Positions 31,022 through 39,422 of a stretch of DNA of 64,000 bases are shown here, piece after piece. The translations under genes were made by a program, and so were the position numbers. Every line of letters starts with the position of its first letter. Position 1 is the stretch's first letter. The stretch lies in contig JOBE01000050.1 in assembly GCA_000717735.1 (NCBI GenBank), positions 6,657 through 70,656 of the forward strand, in the 5' to 3' direction. The notes under the pieces were generated by a model. The model had not been told where the DNA came from and made no database searches. It saw only the letters and a program-made list of their open reading frames with translations. The DNA comes from Streptomyces griseoluteus. Lineage in GTDB: Bacteria > Actinomycetota > Actinomycetes > Streptomycetales > Streptomycetaceae.

Positions 31022-31051
31022 GGACGTACGACCGCGAAGGGTCGTACGTCC
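31022..31051 (-). terminator. Rho-independent terminator for the small membrane protein gene
   Basis: GGACGTACGACC (31022-31033) pairs with its complement at 31040-31051 around a 6-base loop. On the minus strand the stem is followed at once by TTTT, giving a classic intrinsic terminator facing the genes above 31092. Confidence 0.75.
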
Positions 31052-31074
31052 CGGGTGGTGCGGCGCCGTCGGCG

Positions 31075-31093
31075 TGATCCGAACGACAGGCCC
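31075..31093 (-). repeat. Single end of the radA/disA-type inverted-repeat element at a stop codon
   Basis: TGATCCGAACGACAGGCCC matches the right end of the elements at 11302-11461 and 12821-12899 with few changes. No left end is seen nearby, so it is a solo remnant. Its last C and the following TA complete the TAG stop of the minus-strand small gene. Confidence 0.65.
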
Positions 31094-31272
31094 TAGGAGG
31101 TGGCGGTGCCGTCCGCCTGGCGGGTGGCCTCGGCGCGGGCGAGGGCGGCGTCCACGACCGCGTCCTCCTTGGCCTTGTTCGGGCCGCCCTGGCTCTTGAC
31201 GATCGTGACGACGAGGCCGATGAAGAACGCGGCCATCACGACGGGGGGCAGGAGCGCGGATACGTAGTCCAT
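31093..31272 (-). CDS. Small single-pass membrane protein, conserved-looking, unknown function
   Basis: 59 residues from an ATG at 31272. One hydrophobic helix sits near the N-terminus (LLPPVVMAAFFIGLVVTIV, about 7-25), followed by a charged helical tail (KAKEDAVVDAALARAEATRQ). It lies 14 bases after the unknown gene at 31287-31892 on the same strand, and a terminator follows, so the two likely form one unit. The stop codon abuts a transposon-like repeat end. No function is proposed. Confidence 0.75.
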   Translation of the reverse strand: MDYVSALLPPVVMAAFFIGLVVTIVKSQGGPNKAKEDAVVDAALARAEATRQADGTATS

Positions 31273-31286
31273 GCCGACCAGAGTAG

Positions 31287-31892
31287 CTATCCGGCGGCCC
31301 GTTCCTCTGGCGGGGGCGGGGGTACGGGCCTCCGGCGCGGCGGGAACACCTCGGACGGCTTGGGCACCGGGCGCTCGGCCGGGGCGGGTGGCGTCGGCTT
31401 GGGCTCGTCGGCCGCCGCACGTCCGCCGGGCAGGGCGAGCAGCCTGGCCCTGGGCGCGGTACTGGGGGCCGGGGTGGAGGTGGCCTGGGAGACCCGGGCC
31501 AGGCGCGCGCGTACCGAGCGCTCGGCGAGGGTCCGGCAGCGGGCGAGCAGGCCGGCGGCCCTGGGGTCGTGGCGCAGCGCGCGCAGGGCGGCGAGGTCGT
31601 CGGCGGCGGGGTCGTACCCGGCGGCCAGCGCGTCCTGGAGAAGCCCCAGGTAGCCGCTGAGGGAGCCGGGGAGCGCCTCGCGGTAGCGGGCCAGGTCGTC
31701 GAGGAGGAAGGCGCGCAGCCGGCCTGCCTCGCGTACGGCCTCGTCCACGGATTCGGCCAGGTGCAGCGCGTCCCGGACGTCCTCGTCCTGGAGGGGGGCG
31801 GGGTGGAGGGCGATGGCGAGGGCACGGCGGAGCACACGCAGCTCGTCCGCGCTGAACGCCATGCCGCCGCGGGATCCGTATGGCGTGGGCAT
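31287..31892 (-). CDS. Conserved Streptomyces protein, function unknown
   Basis: 201 residues from an ATG at 31892; a second in-frame ATG at 31862 (MAFSADELRVLRRAL) is an equally good start. The first ~130 residues are Ala/Leu/Arg-rich and predicted helical (RVLRRALAIALHPAPLQDED, LARYREALPGSLSGYLGLLQ), with a Pro-rich disordered tail (KPTPPAPAERPVPKPSEVFP). There is no signal peptide, membrane helix or known catalytic motif. It is followed by the small membrane protein gene. Confidence 0.7.
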   Translation of the reverse strand: MPTPYGSRGGMAFSADELRVLRRALAIALHPAPLQDEDVRDALHLAESVDEAVREAGRLRAFLLDDLARYREALPGSLSGYLGLLQDALAAGYDPAADDLAALRALRHDPRAAGLLARCRTLAERSVRARLARVSQATSTPAPSTAPRARLLALPGGRAAADEPKPTPPAPAERPVPKPSEVFPPRRRPVPPPPPEERAAG

Positions 31893-31946
31893 GGGCCGAC
31901 GATACGCGCTAATCGGACAATTTTCTCTTAGCGATCATTCCGGCGC

Positions 31947-32030
31947 GTCGACGGCGGGGCCCGGTGGGAGCCTCGGGTGGTCGACGGCCGGCCCCGGTGG
32001 GAGCCCCGGGTTCGTCGACCGCGGGCCTCG
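31947..32030. repeat. 33-34 bp tandem repeat, about 2.5 copies, after coaX
   Basis: Copies start with GTCGAC at 31947, 31980 and 32014 and share a core CCCGGTGGGAGCC. The repeat lies in the gap between the coaX stop and the next gene on the same strand. Each unit contains GGGAGCCCCGGG-like self-complementary sequence and could help terminate coaX transcription. Confidence 0.65.
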
Positions 32031-32044
32031 CCGGGCGCCGTACC

Positions 32045-32851
32045 TCACATGCGGGAGACGTTCCGCTCGTAGACCAGGCGCAGGCCGATCAGGGTCAGCC
32101 AGGGCTCGTGCTCGTCGATCTCCTTGGAGTCGGCGAGCACCATCGGCGCCAGACCGCCCGTCGCGATCACCGTCACGTCCGACGGGTCGCCGTTCGGGCC
32201 GACGAGCTCCCGCTTCATGCGGGCGACGACGCCGTCGACCTGGCCCGCGTAGCCGTAGACGATGCCCGACTGCATGGCCTCGACCGTGTTCTTGCCGATC
32301 ACGCTGCGCGGCCTGGCCAGCTCGATCTTGCGGAGCATGGCCCCCTTGACCCCGAGCGCCTCGACCGAGATCTCGATGCCCGGCGCGATCGCCCCGCCCG
32401 CGTACTCGCCGCGCGCGGTGATCGCGTCGTACGTCGTCGCCGTACCGAAGTCGACGACGATCGCCGGGCCGCCGTAGAGCTCGACGGCGGCGACCGCGTT
32501 GATCACGCGGTCCGCGCCGACCTCCTTGGGGTTGTCCGTGAGGACCGGGACGCCGGTCTTGACGCCCGGCTCCACCAGGACCGCCGGAACGTCCCCGTAG
32601 TACCGCCGCGTCACCTCGCGCAGCTCGTGCAGCACCGAGGGGACCGTCGCGCAGATCGCGATCCCCTCGATGCCGTCGCTCAGCTCGACGCCGAGCAGCG
32701 GGTGCATGCCCATGAGGCCCTGGAGCAGGACCGCCATCTCGTCGGCCGTGCGGCTCGGATCCGTGGAGATCCGCCAGTGCTCGACGATCTCGTCACCGTC
32801 GAAGAGACCGAGGACCGTGTGCGTGTTGCCGACGTCGATGGTGAGCAGCAT
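32045..32851 (-). CDS. coaX: Type III pantothenate kinase
   Basis: 268 residues. It phosphorylates pantothenate, the first step to coenzyme A, and unlike CoaA is not inhibited by CoA. ASKHA-fold motifs are intact: MLLTIDVGNTHTVLGLFDG, GADRVINAVAA, VVDFGTATTYDAI and GGAIAPGIEIS. The start codon overlaps the nadC stop (TGATG), so it is the last translationally coupled gene of the DUF2520-type/panC/nadB/nadC/coaX operon. Confidence 0.95.
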   Translation of the reverse strand: MLLTIDVGNTHTVLGLFDGDEIVEHWRISTDPSRTADEMAVLLQGLMGMHPLLGVELSDGIEGIAICATVPSVLHELREVTRRYYGDVPAVLVEPGVKTGVPVLTDNPKEVGADRVINAVAAVELYGGPAIVVDFGTATTYDAITARGEYAGGAIAPGIEISVEALGVKGAMLRKIELARPRSVIGKNTVEAMQSGIVYGYAGQVDGVVARMKRELVGPNGDPSDVTVIATGGLAPMVLADSKEIDEHEPWLTLIGLRLVYERNVSRM

Positions 32852-33870
32852 CAGGCCCGCACCTCGCGCAGGTCGAGGCCGATGTCGAGGATCGGGGAGG
32901 AGTGGGTGAGCCCGCCGACCGCCAGGTAGTCCACACCGGTCGCCGCGTACGCCGCCGCGTTCTCCAGGGTCAGCCGGCCCGAGGACTCCAGGACCGCGCG
33001 GCCGGCGACCAGGGCGACGGCCTCCTCGGTCTCGGCGGGGGTGAAGTTGTCGAGCAGGATCAGGTCGGCGCCCGCGTCCAGGACCTCGTGGACCTGGCGC
33101 AGGGTGTCGACCTCGACCTCGATCGGCAGCTCGGGGAACTGCTCGCGCACGGCCTTGAAGGCCTCGGCGACACCGCCGGCCGCCACCACGTGGTTGTCCT
33201 TCACCAGGGCCGCGTCGGACAGCGACATGCGGTGGTTGACGCCGCCGCCGCAGCGGACCGCGTACTTCTCCAGGGCGCGCAGGCCCGGCGTCGTCTTGCG
33301 GGTGTCGCGGACCTTGGCCTTCGTGCCCTCCAGGGCGTCCGCCCACGCGCGCGTGGCGGTGGCGATGCCGGAGAGGCGGCACAGGATGTTGAGCGCGCTG
33401 CGCTCGCCGGTGAGCAGGTCGCGGGTGCGGGCGGTGACGCTGAGGAGCAGGTCCCCGGCCTCGACGCGCTCGCCGTCCTCGACGTGCCGCTCGACCTCGA
33501 ACTCGTCCGCGCACACGATGGACAGCACGGCCTCCGCGACCCGCAGACCGGCGACGACACCGGCCTCGCGGGCGGTGAAGTCGGCGGTGGCGACGGCGTC
33601 CTCGGGGACGGTCGCCACCGTCGTCACGTCGACCCCGCCGTCGAGGTCCTCGGCGATCGCGAGGTGGGCGATGTCCTCGACCTGGACCGGGTCGAGACCG
33701 GCGTCCGCGAGGAGTCCGGCGAGCGCGGGGTCGAGCCCGCACTCGAACTCCTCGCCGCCGTCGCAGGCGCAGCCGTCGCCGCAGCCTTCGGACTCGTCGG
33801 AGGAGACCGTGTTGATCTGGATCAGAGGGACGTCCACGGGCTCGGGACGGGCTTCCTCGGGCGTGGTCAC
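32851..33870 (-). CDS. nadC: Nicotinate-nucleotide pyrophosphorylase (quinolinate phosphoribosyltransferase)
   Basis: 339 residues. It converts quinolinate and PRPP to nicotinate mononucleotide in NAD synthesis. Family blocks include LTGERSALNILCRLSGIATA, DTRKTTPGLRALEKYAV, GGVNHRMSLSDAALVKDNH and ILLDNFTPAE. The N-terminus carries an extra Cys-rich stretch (EGCGDGCACDGGEEFECG, cysteines 30, 34, 36 and 44) before the normal fold, which could bind metal. The GTG at 33870 directly follows the nadB stop codon with no gap. Confidence 0.95.
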   Translation of the reverse strand: MTTPEEARPEPVDVPLIQINTVSSDESEGCGDGCACDGGEEFECGLDPALAGLLADAGLDPVQVEDIAHLAIAEDLDGGVDVTTVATVPEDAVATADFTAREAGVVAGLRVAEAVLSIVCADEFEVERHVEDGERVEAGDLLLSVTARTRDLLTGERSALNILCRLSGIATATRAWADALEGTKAKVRDTRKTTPGLRALEKYAVRCGGGVNHRMSLSDAALVKDNHVVAAGGVAEAFKAVREQFPELPIEVEVDTLRQVHEVLDAGADLILLDNFTPAETEEAVALVAGRAVLESSGRLTLENAAAYAATGVDYLAVGGLTHSSPILDIGLDLREVRA

Positions 33871-35565
33871 TTACGGCTCCCTGGGGGCATCGGCGATGGG
33901 GGGAAGGTCATGGGTGGCGGTCGTCCGGACGTCGAGGTTCCGCTCAGGGGTGAGGCGTACGACGAGATGGCGGCGCCAGTCCCTGTCGTCGCGGTCCGGA
34001 CGGTCCTCGCGCCAGTGGCAGCCGCGGGTCTCCTCGCGGCGGCGGGCGGCGGCGACGAGCACCCGGGCGACGCACAGCAGGTTGGTGGTCTCCCAGGAGT
34101 CCACGCCGGGCTCTGCGGCCTTGGTGTCGTCGGTGCCGCCCGCGAGGGCGTCGCCGTGCAAGGCGTCGAGGGCCTCGGCGGCCTCCCGCAGGCTGGCCTC
34201 GGAGCGCAGCACGCCGGCGCCGGCCGTCATGATCCGCTGGATACGGGTCCTGGCGCCGCCCACGGGCAGCGGCAGCGTCACCGGGGCCGGGTGCGGCACC
34301 GGGGCACCGGGCACGCGCGGGGCGGCGGCCGTGATGTCGTCGGCGATCCGCTCGGCGAAGACCAGGCCCTCCAGGAGCGAGTTCGAGGCGAGCCGGTTGG
34401 CGCCGTGGACGCCCGTGCAGGCGACCTCGCCGCAGGCGTACAGGCCGGGGACGGTCGTCCGCCCGCGCAGGTCCGTACGGACGCCGCCGGAGGCGTAGTG
34501 GGCGGCGGGTGCCACCGGGATCGGCTCGGTCACCGGGTCGATGCCGTGGGAGCGGCAGGCCGCCAGGATCGTCGGGAAGCGCTGCTCCCACATCTCGGCG
34601 CCGAAGTGGCGGGCGTCGAGGTACATGTGCTCGGTGCCCTGCTCCTGCATCCGGCGCATGATCGCCTTGGCGACGATGTCCCGGGGCGCCAGCTCGGCCA
34701 GCTCGTGCTGTCCGGTCATGAAGCGGACCCCGTCGGCGTCGACCAGGTACGCGCCCTCGCCCCGTACCGCCTCGGAGACCAGCGGCTGCTGGCCCTCGGA
34801 GCCGGCGCCGAGGAAGAGCACCGTGGGGTGGAACTGGACGAACTCCAGGTCGGAGACCTCGGCGCCGGCGCGCAGCGCGAGCGCCACGCCGTCGCCGGTG
34901 GAGACGGCCGGGTTGGTGGTGGCGGAGAAGACCTGGCCCATGCCGCCGGTGGCGAGGACCACCGCGGGCGCGTGGACGGCGCCGACGCCGTCGTGCTGCC
35001 CCTCGCCCATGACGTGCAGGGTCACGCCGGCCGTACGGCCCTCGGCGTCCGTCAGGAGGTCCAGGACGAGGGCGTGCTCGATGGTGCGCACGCCCCGGTC
35101 CCGTATCGCCTCGACGAGGGCGCGGGAGATCTCGGCGCCGGTCGCGTCACCGCCCGCGTGGGCGATGCGGCGGCGGTGGTGGCCGCCCTCGCGGGTCAGC
35201 GCGATCTCGCCGTCGGCGTTCTTGTCGAAGTCGGCGCCGGTCGCGATCAGGCGGCGGACGGCGTCGGGTCCCTCGGTGACGAGGGCCCGGACGGCGCGCT
35301 CGTCGCAGAGCCCGGCGCCGGCGACGAGGGTGTCGTCGAGGTGCTGCTCGGGGGTGTCTCCCTCGCCGAGCGCGGCGGCGATGCCGCCCTGCGCCCAGCG
35401 GGTGGACCCGTCGTCGAGGTTGGCCTTGGTGACGACGACCGCACGGAGCCCGGCGGCGGTGCAGCGCAGGGCGGCGGTGAGACCGGCGACGCCGGAGCCG
35501 ACCACGACGACGTCGGCTTCGATGGCCCAGCCGGGCGCGGGGGCGTGCAGCCGTATTCCGGTCAC
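33871..35565 (-). CDS. nadB: L-aspartate oxidase
   Basis: 564 residues. This FAD enzyme oxidises aspartate to iminoaspartate, feeding NadA. The FAD-binding GxGxxG region ([16 protein letters not shown]), [11 protein letters not shown], the catalytic [14 protein letters not shown] block and [18 protein letters not shown] are in family order. The GTG at 35565 overlaps the panC stop (GTGA). nadA is not in this window, so quinolinate synthesis is split between loci. Confidence 0.95.
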   Translation of the reverse strand: MTGIRLHAPAPGWAIEADVVVVGSGVAGLTAALRCTAAGLRAVVVTKANLDDGSTRWAQGGIAAALGEGDTPEQHLDDTLVAGAGLCDERAVRALVTEGPDAVRRLIATGADFDKNADGEIALTREGGHHRRRIAHAGGDATGAEISRALVEAIRDRGVRTIEHALVLDLLTDAEGRTAGVTLHVMGEGQHDGVGAVHAPAVVLATGGMGQVFSATTNPAVSTGDGVALALRAGAEVSDLEFVQFHPTVLFLGAGSEGQQPLVSEAVRGEGAYLVDADGVRFMTGQHELAELAPRDIVAKAIMRRMQEQGTEHMYLDARHFGAEMWEQRFPTILAACRSHGIDPVTEPIPVAPAAHYASGGVRTDLRGRTTVPGLYACGEVACTGVHGANRLASNSLLEGLVFAERIADDITAAAPRVPGAPVPHPAPVTLPLPVGGARTRIQRIMTAGAGVLRSEASLREAAEALDALHGDALAGGTDDTKAAEPGVDSWETTNLLCVARVLVAAARRREETRGCHWREDRPDRDDRDWRRHLVVRLTPERNLDVRTTATHDLPPIADAPREP

Positions 35566-36632
35566 TGGGTGGCTCCGAAGGTCAAGGGGGTGTTGTCGAT
35601 GAGCCGGGTGCTTCCGACCCGCGCGGCGACGGCGAGGATCGCGTCCCCCGCGTGGTCGTCGGCGACCTCGGTGAAGTCGGCCGGGTCGACGAGGGCCAGG
35701 TAGTCGAGGACGAGCGGCGGATCGGCCTTCGCCGCGTCGTCGAGGACGGCACGGGCCGCGGCCCGCACGGCCCCTGCGCCGTGGCCCTCGGCGGCCTGGG
35801 CGACCGCGTGGGCGTCGGCGGCGGCCCGTGCCTCGCCGAGCCGGGAGAGCGCCTCCGCGCGGTTCTCGGCCCGGCCCTGGGCGCCCGGCAGGGACGCGGC
35901 ACGCGCGCGCAGTGCCTCCTGGGCGGCGAGCCGGTCGCTGGCGGAGAACAGCGCGTGCGACAGCGCGAGGGCGGTACGGCGCTCCTGTGCCGACAGGTAG
36001 CGGTTGCGGCTGGAGAGGGCGAGGCCGTCGCTCTCCCTGACGGTCGGCACGCCGACGATCTCCACCGGGAAGTTCAGGTCGCGGGCCATGCGGCGGATCA
36101 GGGCCAGCTGCTGCGCGTCCTTCTGGCCGAAGAAGGCCAGGTCGGGCGCGGTGAGGTGGAGGAGCTTGGCGACGACGGTCAGCATGCCGTCGAAGTGGCC
36201 GGGGCGGGAGGCGCCTTCGAGGCGCTCGCCCATGGGCCCCGCGGTGATCCGGACCTGGGGTTCCCCGCCCGGGTAGACCGCGTCGACGGAGGGCGCGAAG
36301 ACGACGCTCGCGCCCGCGGCGAAGGCCAGCTCCAGGTCGGCTTCGAGGGTGCGCGGGTAGCGGTCGAGGTCCTCGCCCGCGCCGAACTGGAGGGGGTTGA
36401 CGAAGACGGTGACGACGACGAAACCCTTGCCGCCGACGCGCTCGCGGGCGGTACGGATCAGGGTGGCGTGGCCCTCGTGGAGGGCGCCCATGGTCATGAC
36501 GACGGCGTTGTGGCCGGGCAGCCCGTGGTGGGCGGCGGCGTCCTTCAGGTCCTCGACCTCGGACACCAGCTCGGCGGGCCGGTGGCGGACGGGGCGGCCG
36601 CTCCCGGCGCTCGTACGGGCGGACAGGCTCAT
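35562..36632 (-). CDS. panC: Pantothenate synthetase
   Basis: 356 residues, longer than the roughly 280 of E. coli PanC. It joins pantoate and beta-alanine using [21 protein letters not shown] (HxGH type), [37 protein letters not shown] and [15 protein letters not shown] are clear. The extra length is an Ala/Glu-rich insertion in the C-terminal domain (about 240-305). Its ATG overlaps the upstream gene's stop (ATGA). Confidence 0.95.
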   Translation of the reverse strand: MSLSARTSAGSGRPVRHRPAELVSEVEDLKDAAAHHGLPGHNAVVMTMGALHEGHATLIRTARERVGGKGFVVVTVFVNPLQFGAGEDLDRYPRTLEADLELAFAAGASVVFAPSVDAVYPGGEPQVRITAGPMGERLEGASRPGHFDGMLTVVAKLLHLTAPDLAFFGQKDAQQLALIRRMARDLNFPVEIVGVPTVRESDGLALSSRNRYLSAQERRTALALSHALFSASDRLAAQEALRARAASLPGAQGRAENRAEALSRLGEARAAADAHAVAQAAEGHGAGAVRAAARAVLDDAAKADPPLVLDYLALVDPADFTEVADDHAGDAILAVAARVGSTRLIDNTPLTFGATQ

Positions 36633-37633
36633 CGGTCGTCTCCTTGCGGCCCGTCGGCCGCGGTGGTGCCCGCGGCCAGTACGCCGAGGAGGTCCTCGGC
36701 CAGCTCGGGCTTGAGCAGACCGTGGGCGAGCGCCCGGTCCGCGGTCGTGCGGGCCATCGCCAGGTACCCGGCGACGGTGCCGGGCGCGTGCTTGCGCAGC
36801 TCGGCGACATGGGCGGCGACCGTACCGGCGTCACCGCGCGCGACGGGTCCTGTGAGGGCCGCGTCCCCGGACCGCAGGGCGTTGTCCAGGGCGGCGCCGA
36901 GGAGCGGACCCAGCATCCGGTCGGGCGCGGCGACCCCGGCCTTGCGCAGCAGCTCCATCGACTGGGCCACCAGGGTGACCAGGTGGTTCGCGCCGAGGGC
37001 CAGGGCCGCGTGGTACAGCGGACGGGCCTCCTCCGCGATCCACTCGGGCTCGCCGCCCATCTCGATCACCAGGGCCTCGGCGGCGAGCCGCAGCTCCTCG
37101 GGGGCGGTCACTCCGAAGGAGCAGCCGGCCAGACGCTGGACGTCGACCTCGGTGCCGGTGAAGGTCATCGCGGGGTGCAGGGCGAGCGGCAGGGCGCCGG
37201 CCCGCCGGACCGGGTCGAGGACCCGTGCGCCGTACCGCCCGGAGGTGTGCACGATCAGCTGTCCGGGCCGTACGGCTCCGGTGTCGGCGAGGCCCTCGGC
37301 CAGACCGGGCAGCGCGTCGTCCGGCACGGTGAGCAGGACCAGGTCCGCGAGGGCGAGGACGCGCGCGGGCTCGACGACCGGGACCTCGGGCAGGAGGGCG
37401 GCGGCGCGGCGCCTGGAGGCGTCGGACACGGCGGAGACGGCGACGGGGCGGTGCCCGGCGAGCCGGAGGGCGGCGGCGAGGGCGGGGCCCACGCGACCGG
37501 CGCCGACGACCCCGACGGTGAGCCGGGCGGGTCGGTCCTCGGCGCGGGTCTCCGAAGATCGGGGCTCCGTGGCTCGGTGGTCCTCGGCTCGGGGCTCCGT
37601 GGCTCGGGGCTCTGGCGCTGCTGGTGCGTTCAC
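36629..37633 (-). CDS. Rossmann-like/DUF2520 domain protein, first gene of the pan/nad/coa operon
   Basis: 334 residues from a GTG at 37633. The first ~35 residues repeat [14 protein letters not shown] units. A Rossmann fold then begins ([20 protein letters not shown]) and a C-terminal helical domain ([20 protein letters not shown]) matches the DUF2520 layout, resembling ketopantoate reductase or 6-phosphogluconate-dehydrogenase-like oxidoreductases. Placement in front of panC hints at a step in pantoate supply, but the reaction is unproven. The stop overlaps the panC start. Confidence 0.85.
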   Translation of the reverse strand: MNAPAAPEPRATEPRAEDHRATEPRSSETRAEDRPARLTVGVVGAGRVGPALAAALRLAGHRPVAVSAVSDASRRRAAALLPEVPVVEPARVLALADLVLLTVPDDALPGLAEGLADTGAVRPGQLIVHTSGRYGARVLDPVRRAGALPLALHPAMTFTGTEVDVQRLAGCSFGVTAPEELRLAAEALVIEMGGEPEWIAEEARPLYHAALALGANHLVTLVAQSMELLRKAGVAAPDRMLGPLLGAALDNALRSGDAALTGPVARGDAGTVAAHVAELRKHAPGTVAGYLAMARTTADRALAHGLLKPELAEDLLGVLAAGTTAADGPQGDDR

Positions 37634-37758
37634 GGTGGGGACGGCCTTCCGTTCCAGTCCTCGGCGGGTACCGGACGATTTCTGGTCATGCTACGCCAGC
37701 GTTTCGCGCTGCTCCGTGGCTGTCCACAGGGTGTGGGCGGTGGTGTGATGATCGGCCC

Positions 37759-39003
37759 ATGAAACCTGCGAGCCCTGCGGAGGATCCTGTGGACAGTCCC
37801 GAGGAGAGTCCTGTGGGGAGTTCTGTGGCGAGTCCCGAGGAGAGTCCTGTGGACGAGGAAGCGGTCCGGCTCCATCGCGCGAAGGTCTGGGGCGGCGCCG
37901 ACCGCAAGCTGTGGCACACCCCGATGGACGGCACGGTGGGCACACGCCTGCGTGAGCTCGCCGACTGGACGGAGGCGTCGGCCCACGGCGAGGGGCCGCT
38001 CGACGTGTACGGGGACGGCCCGGTCGAGGAGCTGGAGCAGCGCGTCGCCGAGCTGCTCGGCCACCCCGCCGCCGTCTTCTTCCCGACCGGCACCATGGCC
38101 CAGCAGGTGGCGCTGCGCTGCTGGGCGGGCCGGACCGGCAGCTCCGTCGTCGCCCTCCATCCGCTCGCCCACCCCGAGGTCCACGAGGGCGGCGCGTTCG
38201 GTGCCGTCTCCGGGCTCCGTACGGTCCATCCCACCGACGCGCCCCGGCTGCCGACTGCCGAGGAGGTACGGGACCATCCCGAGCCCTTCGGGACGCTGAT
38301 GCTGGAGCTGCCGCTGCGGGACGCCGGTTTCGTCCTGCCGTCCTGGGACGAGCTGACCGAGGTGGTGGAGGCGGCCCGGGAGCGGGACGCGGTGGTCCAC
38401 TTCGACGGGGCGCGGCTCTGGGAGTGCCCGACGCGTCTCGGCCGTCCGCTCGCGGAGATCGCGGGGCTCGCCGACAGCGTGTACGTCTCGTTCTACAAGT
38501 CCCTCGGCGGGCTGTCCGGCGCCGCGCTCGCCGGCCCCGAGGACGTCATGGCGGAGGCGCGGGTCTGGCGGCACCGGTACGGGGGCCTGGTCTTCCAGCA
38601 GTACCCGGCGGCGCTCTCCGCGCTCCGGGGCCTGGACGTCGAGCTGCCCCGACTGCCCTCGTACGTGGCCCACGCGCGCGTGGTGGCCGACGCGGTGCGG
38701 GAGGCGTTCGAGGAGGCGGGCACGGGCTGGTTCCGGGTCCACCCGGAGACCCCGCACACCCACCAGTTCCAGGTCTGGCTGCCGTACGACGCCGAGAGCC
38801 TGACGGCGGCGGCCGTCGCCCAGACCGAGGCCACCGGCACGGTCCTCTTCCGCCGCTGGTTCACCCCGGACCCGGGCGGCCCGCCGGGGGTCGCCTTGAC
38901 CGAGCTGACGGTGGCGGAGCCCGGCCTGGAGTGGACGGCGGAGGACGTGAAGGCGGCGGTACGGGACTTCCTGACCCTCGTCGAGACCCGCGTCGAGGGC
39001 TGA
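37759..39003 (+). CDS. Threonine aldolase-type PLP enzyme (beta-eliminating lyase family)
   Basis: 414 residues from an ATG at 37759. It is a fold-type I PLP enzyme with VFFPTGTMAQQVALR, HFDGARLWECP (cofactor Asp) and the Schiff-base lysine in YVSFYKSLGGLSGA. Relatives split threonine or allo-threonine to glycine and acetaldehyde. The first ~30 residues come from a 22-base repeat; a GTG at 37849 (VDEEAVRLHRAKVWGG) preceded by GAGGAGAG is an alternative start that would remove them. Confidence 0.85.
   Translation: MKPASPAEDPVDSPEESPVGSSVASPEESPVDEEAVRLHRAKVWGGADRKLWHTPMDGTVGTRLRELADWTEASAHGEGPLDVYGDGPVEELEQRVAELLGHPAAVFFPTGTMAQQVALRCWAGRTGSSVVALHPLAHPEVHEGGAFGAVSGLRTVHPTDAPRLPTAEEVRDHPEPFGTLMLELPLRDAGFVLPSWDELTEVVEAARERDAVVHFDGARLWECPTRLGRPLAEIAGLADSVYVSFYKSLGGLSGAALAGPEDVMAEARVWRHRYGGLVFQQYPAALSALRGLDVELPRLPSYVAHARVVADAVREAFEEAGTGWFRVHPETPHTHQFQVWLPYDAESLTAAAVAQTEATGTVLFRRWFTPDPGGPPGVALTELTVAEPGLEWTAEDVKAAVRDFLTLVETRVEG
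37795..37852 (+). repeat. 22-bp direct repeat at the aldolase-type gene start
   Basis: AGTCCCGAGGAGAGTCCTGT plus GG occurs at 37795-37816 and 37831-37852. Each copy holds a GAGGAG ribosome-site-like sequence followed by a GTG-type triplet, so it may duplicate a translation start. Confidence 0.75.
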
Positions 39004-39004
39004 G

Positions 39005-39028
39005 CACCGGCCTGTCGGCGGGCCGGTG
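39005..39028. terminator. Weak hairpin between the aldolase gene and a small minus-strand gene
   Basis: CACCGGCC (39005-39012) pairs with GGCCGGTG (39021-39028) right after the stop codon at 39003. The CCTGTCGGCGGGCC part recurs at about 39043, so the region is also a short direct repeat. Confidence 0.4.
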
Positions 39029-39068
39029 AGCCGGGCTGCTGCCTGTCGGCGGGCCGGGCTGCGGCCGG

Positions 39069-39275
39069 TCAGGACGCGCCCCCGTGCCGTCGGTTCCACA
39101 GGGCCGTGCGGAGACGGCCCCGCGCCCTGCGGCCCGCCAGGGCCCGCTCGAAGCGGCGCCGTTCGACGACCGCCCGCAGGACGGCGATGTCATGGGTGCC
39201 GGGCGCCGGAGGCGCCGGCTCACCGAGCCGAGCGGCGCGGTACGTGTCGAAGAGGTACTGATGCAGGGCGTTCAC
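39069..39275 (-). CDS. Small basic protein divergent from the DUF5937 regulator gene
   Basis: 68 residues from a GTG at 39275 (VNALHQYLFDTYRAARLGEP). The C-terminal half is strongly basic (ERRRFERALAGRRARGRLRT). A GTG at 39326 would add 17 residues but lies inside an operator-like palindrome, so the shorter form is preferred. No domain is recognised. Its promoter region is shared with the regulator at 39423 and carries two identical-type palindromes. Confidence 0.65.
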   Translation of the reverse strand: MNALHQYLFDTYRAARLGEPAPPAPGTHDIAVLRAVVERRRFERALAGRRARGRLRTALWNRRHGGAS

Positions 39276-39313
39276 GGCCTCACCGTGCGCCGCGCCCCGG
39301 CCCCCTCGCGCGC

Positions 39314-39387
39314 CGATTGACCGCACCCGTCAAACGGCGCCCGCGGCCCTCCCGGCACGTCGATTGACGGCCCTCGTCAAACGGCGC
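39314..39387. promoter_or_regulatory. Two operator-like palindromes between the small gene and the DUF5937 regulator
   Basis: A 27-base sequence occurs twice (39314-39340 and 39361-39387). Each copy contains TTGAC-N7-GTCAA (39317-39333 and 39364-39380) followed by ACGGCGC. Centres are 47 bases apart. The symmetry and placement just before the regulator start suggest binding by the ArsR-type DUF5937 protein, with autoregulation. Confidence 0.6.
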
Positions 39388-39422
39388 GACACCGCCCCCG
39401 CCACACCCCTCACCATGGACGG

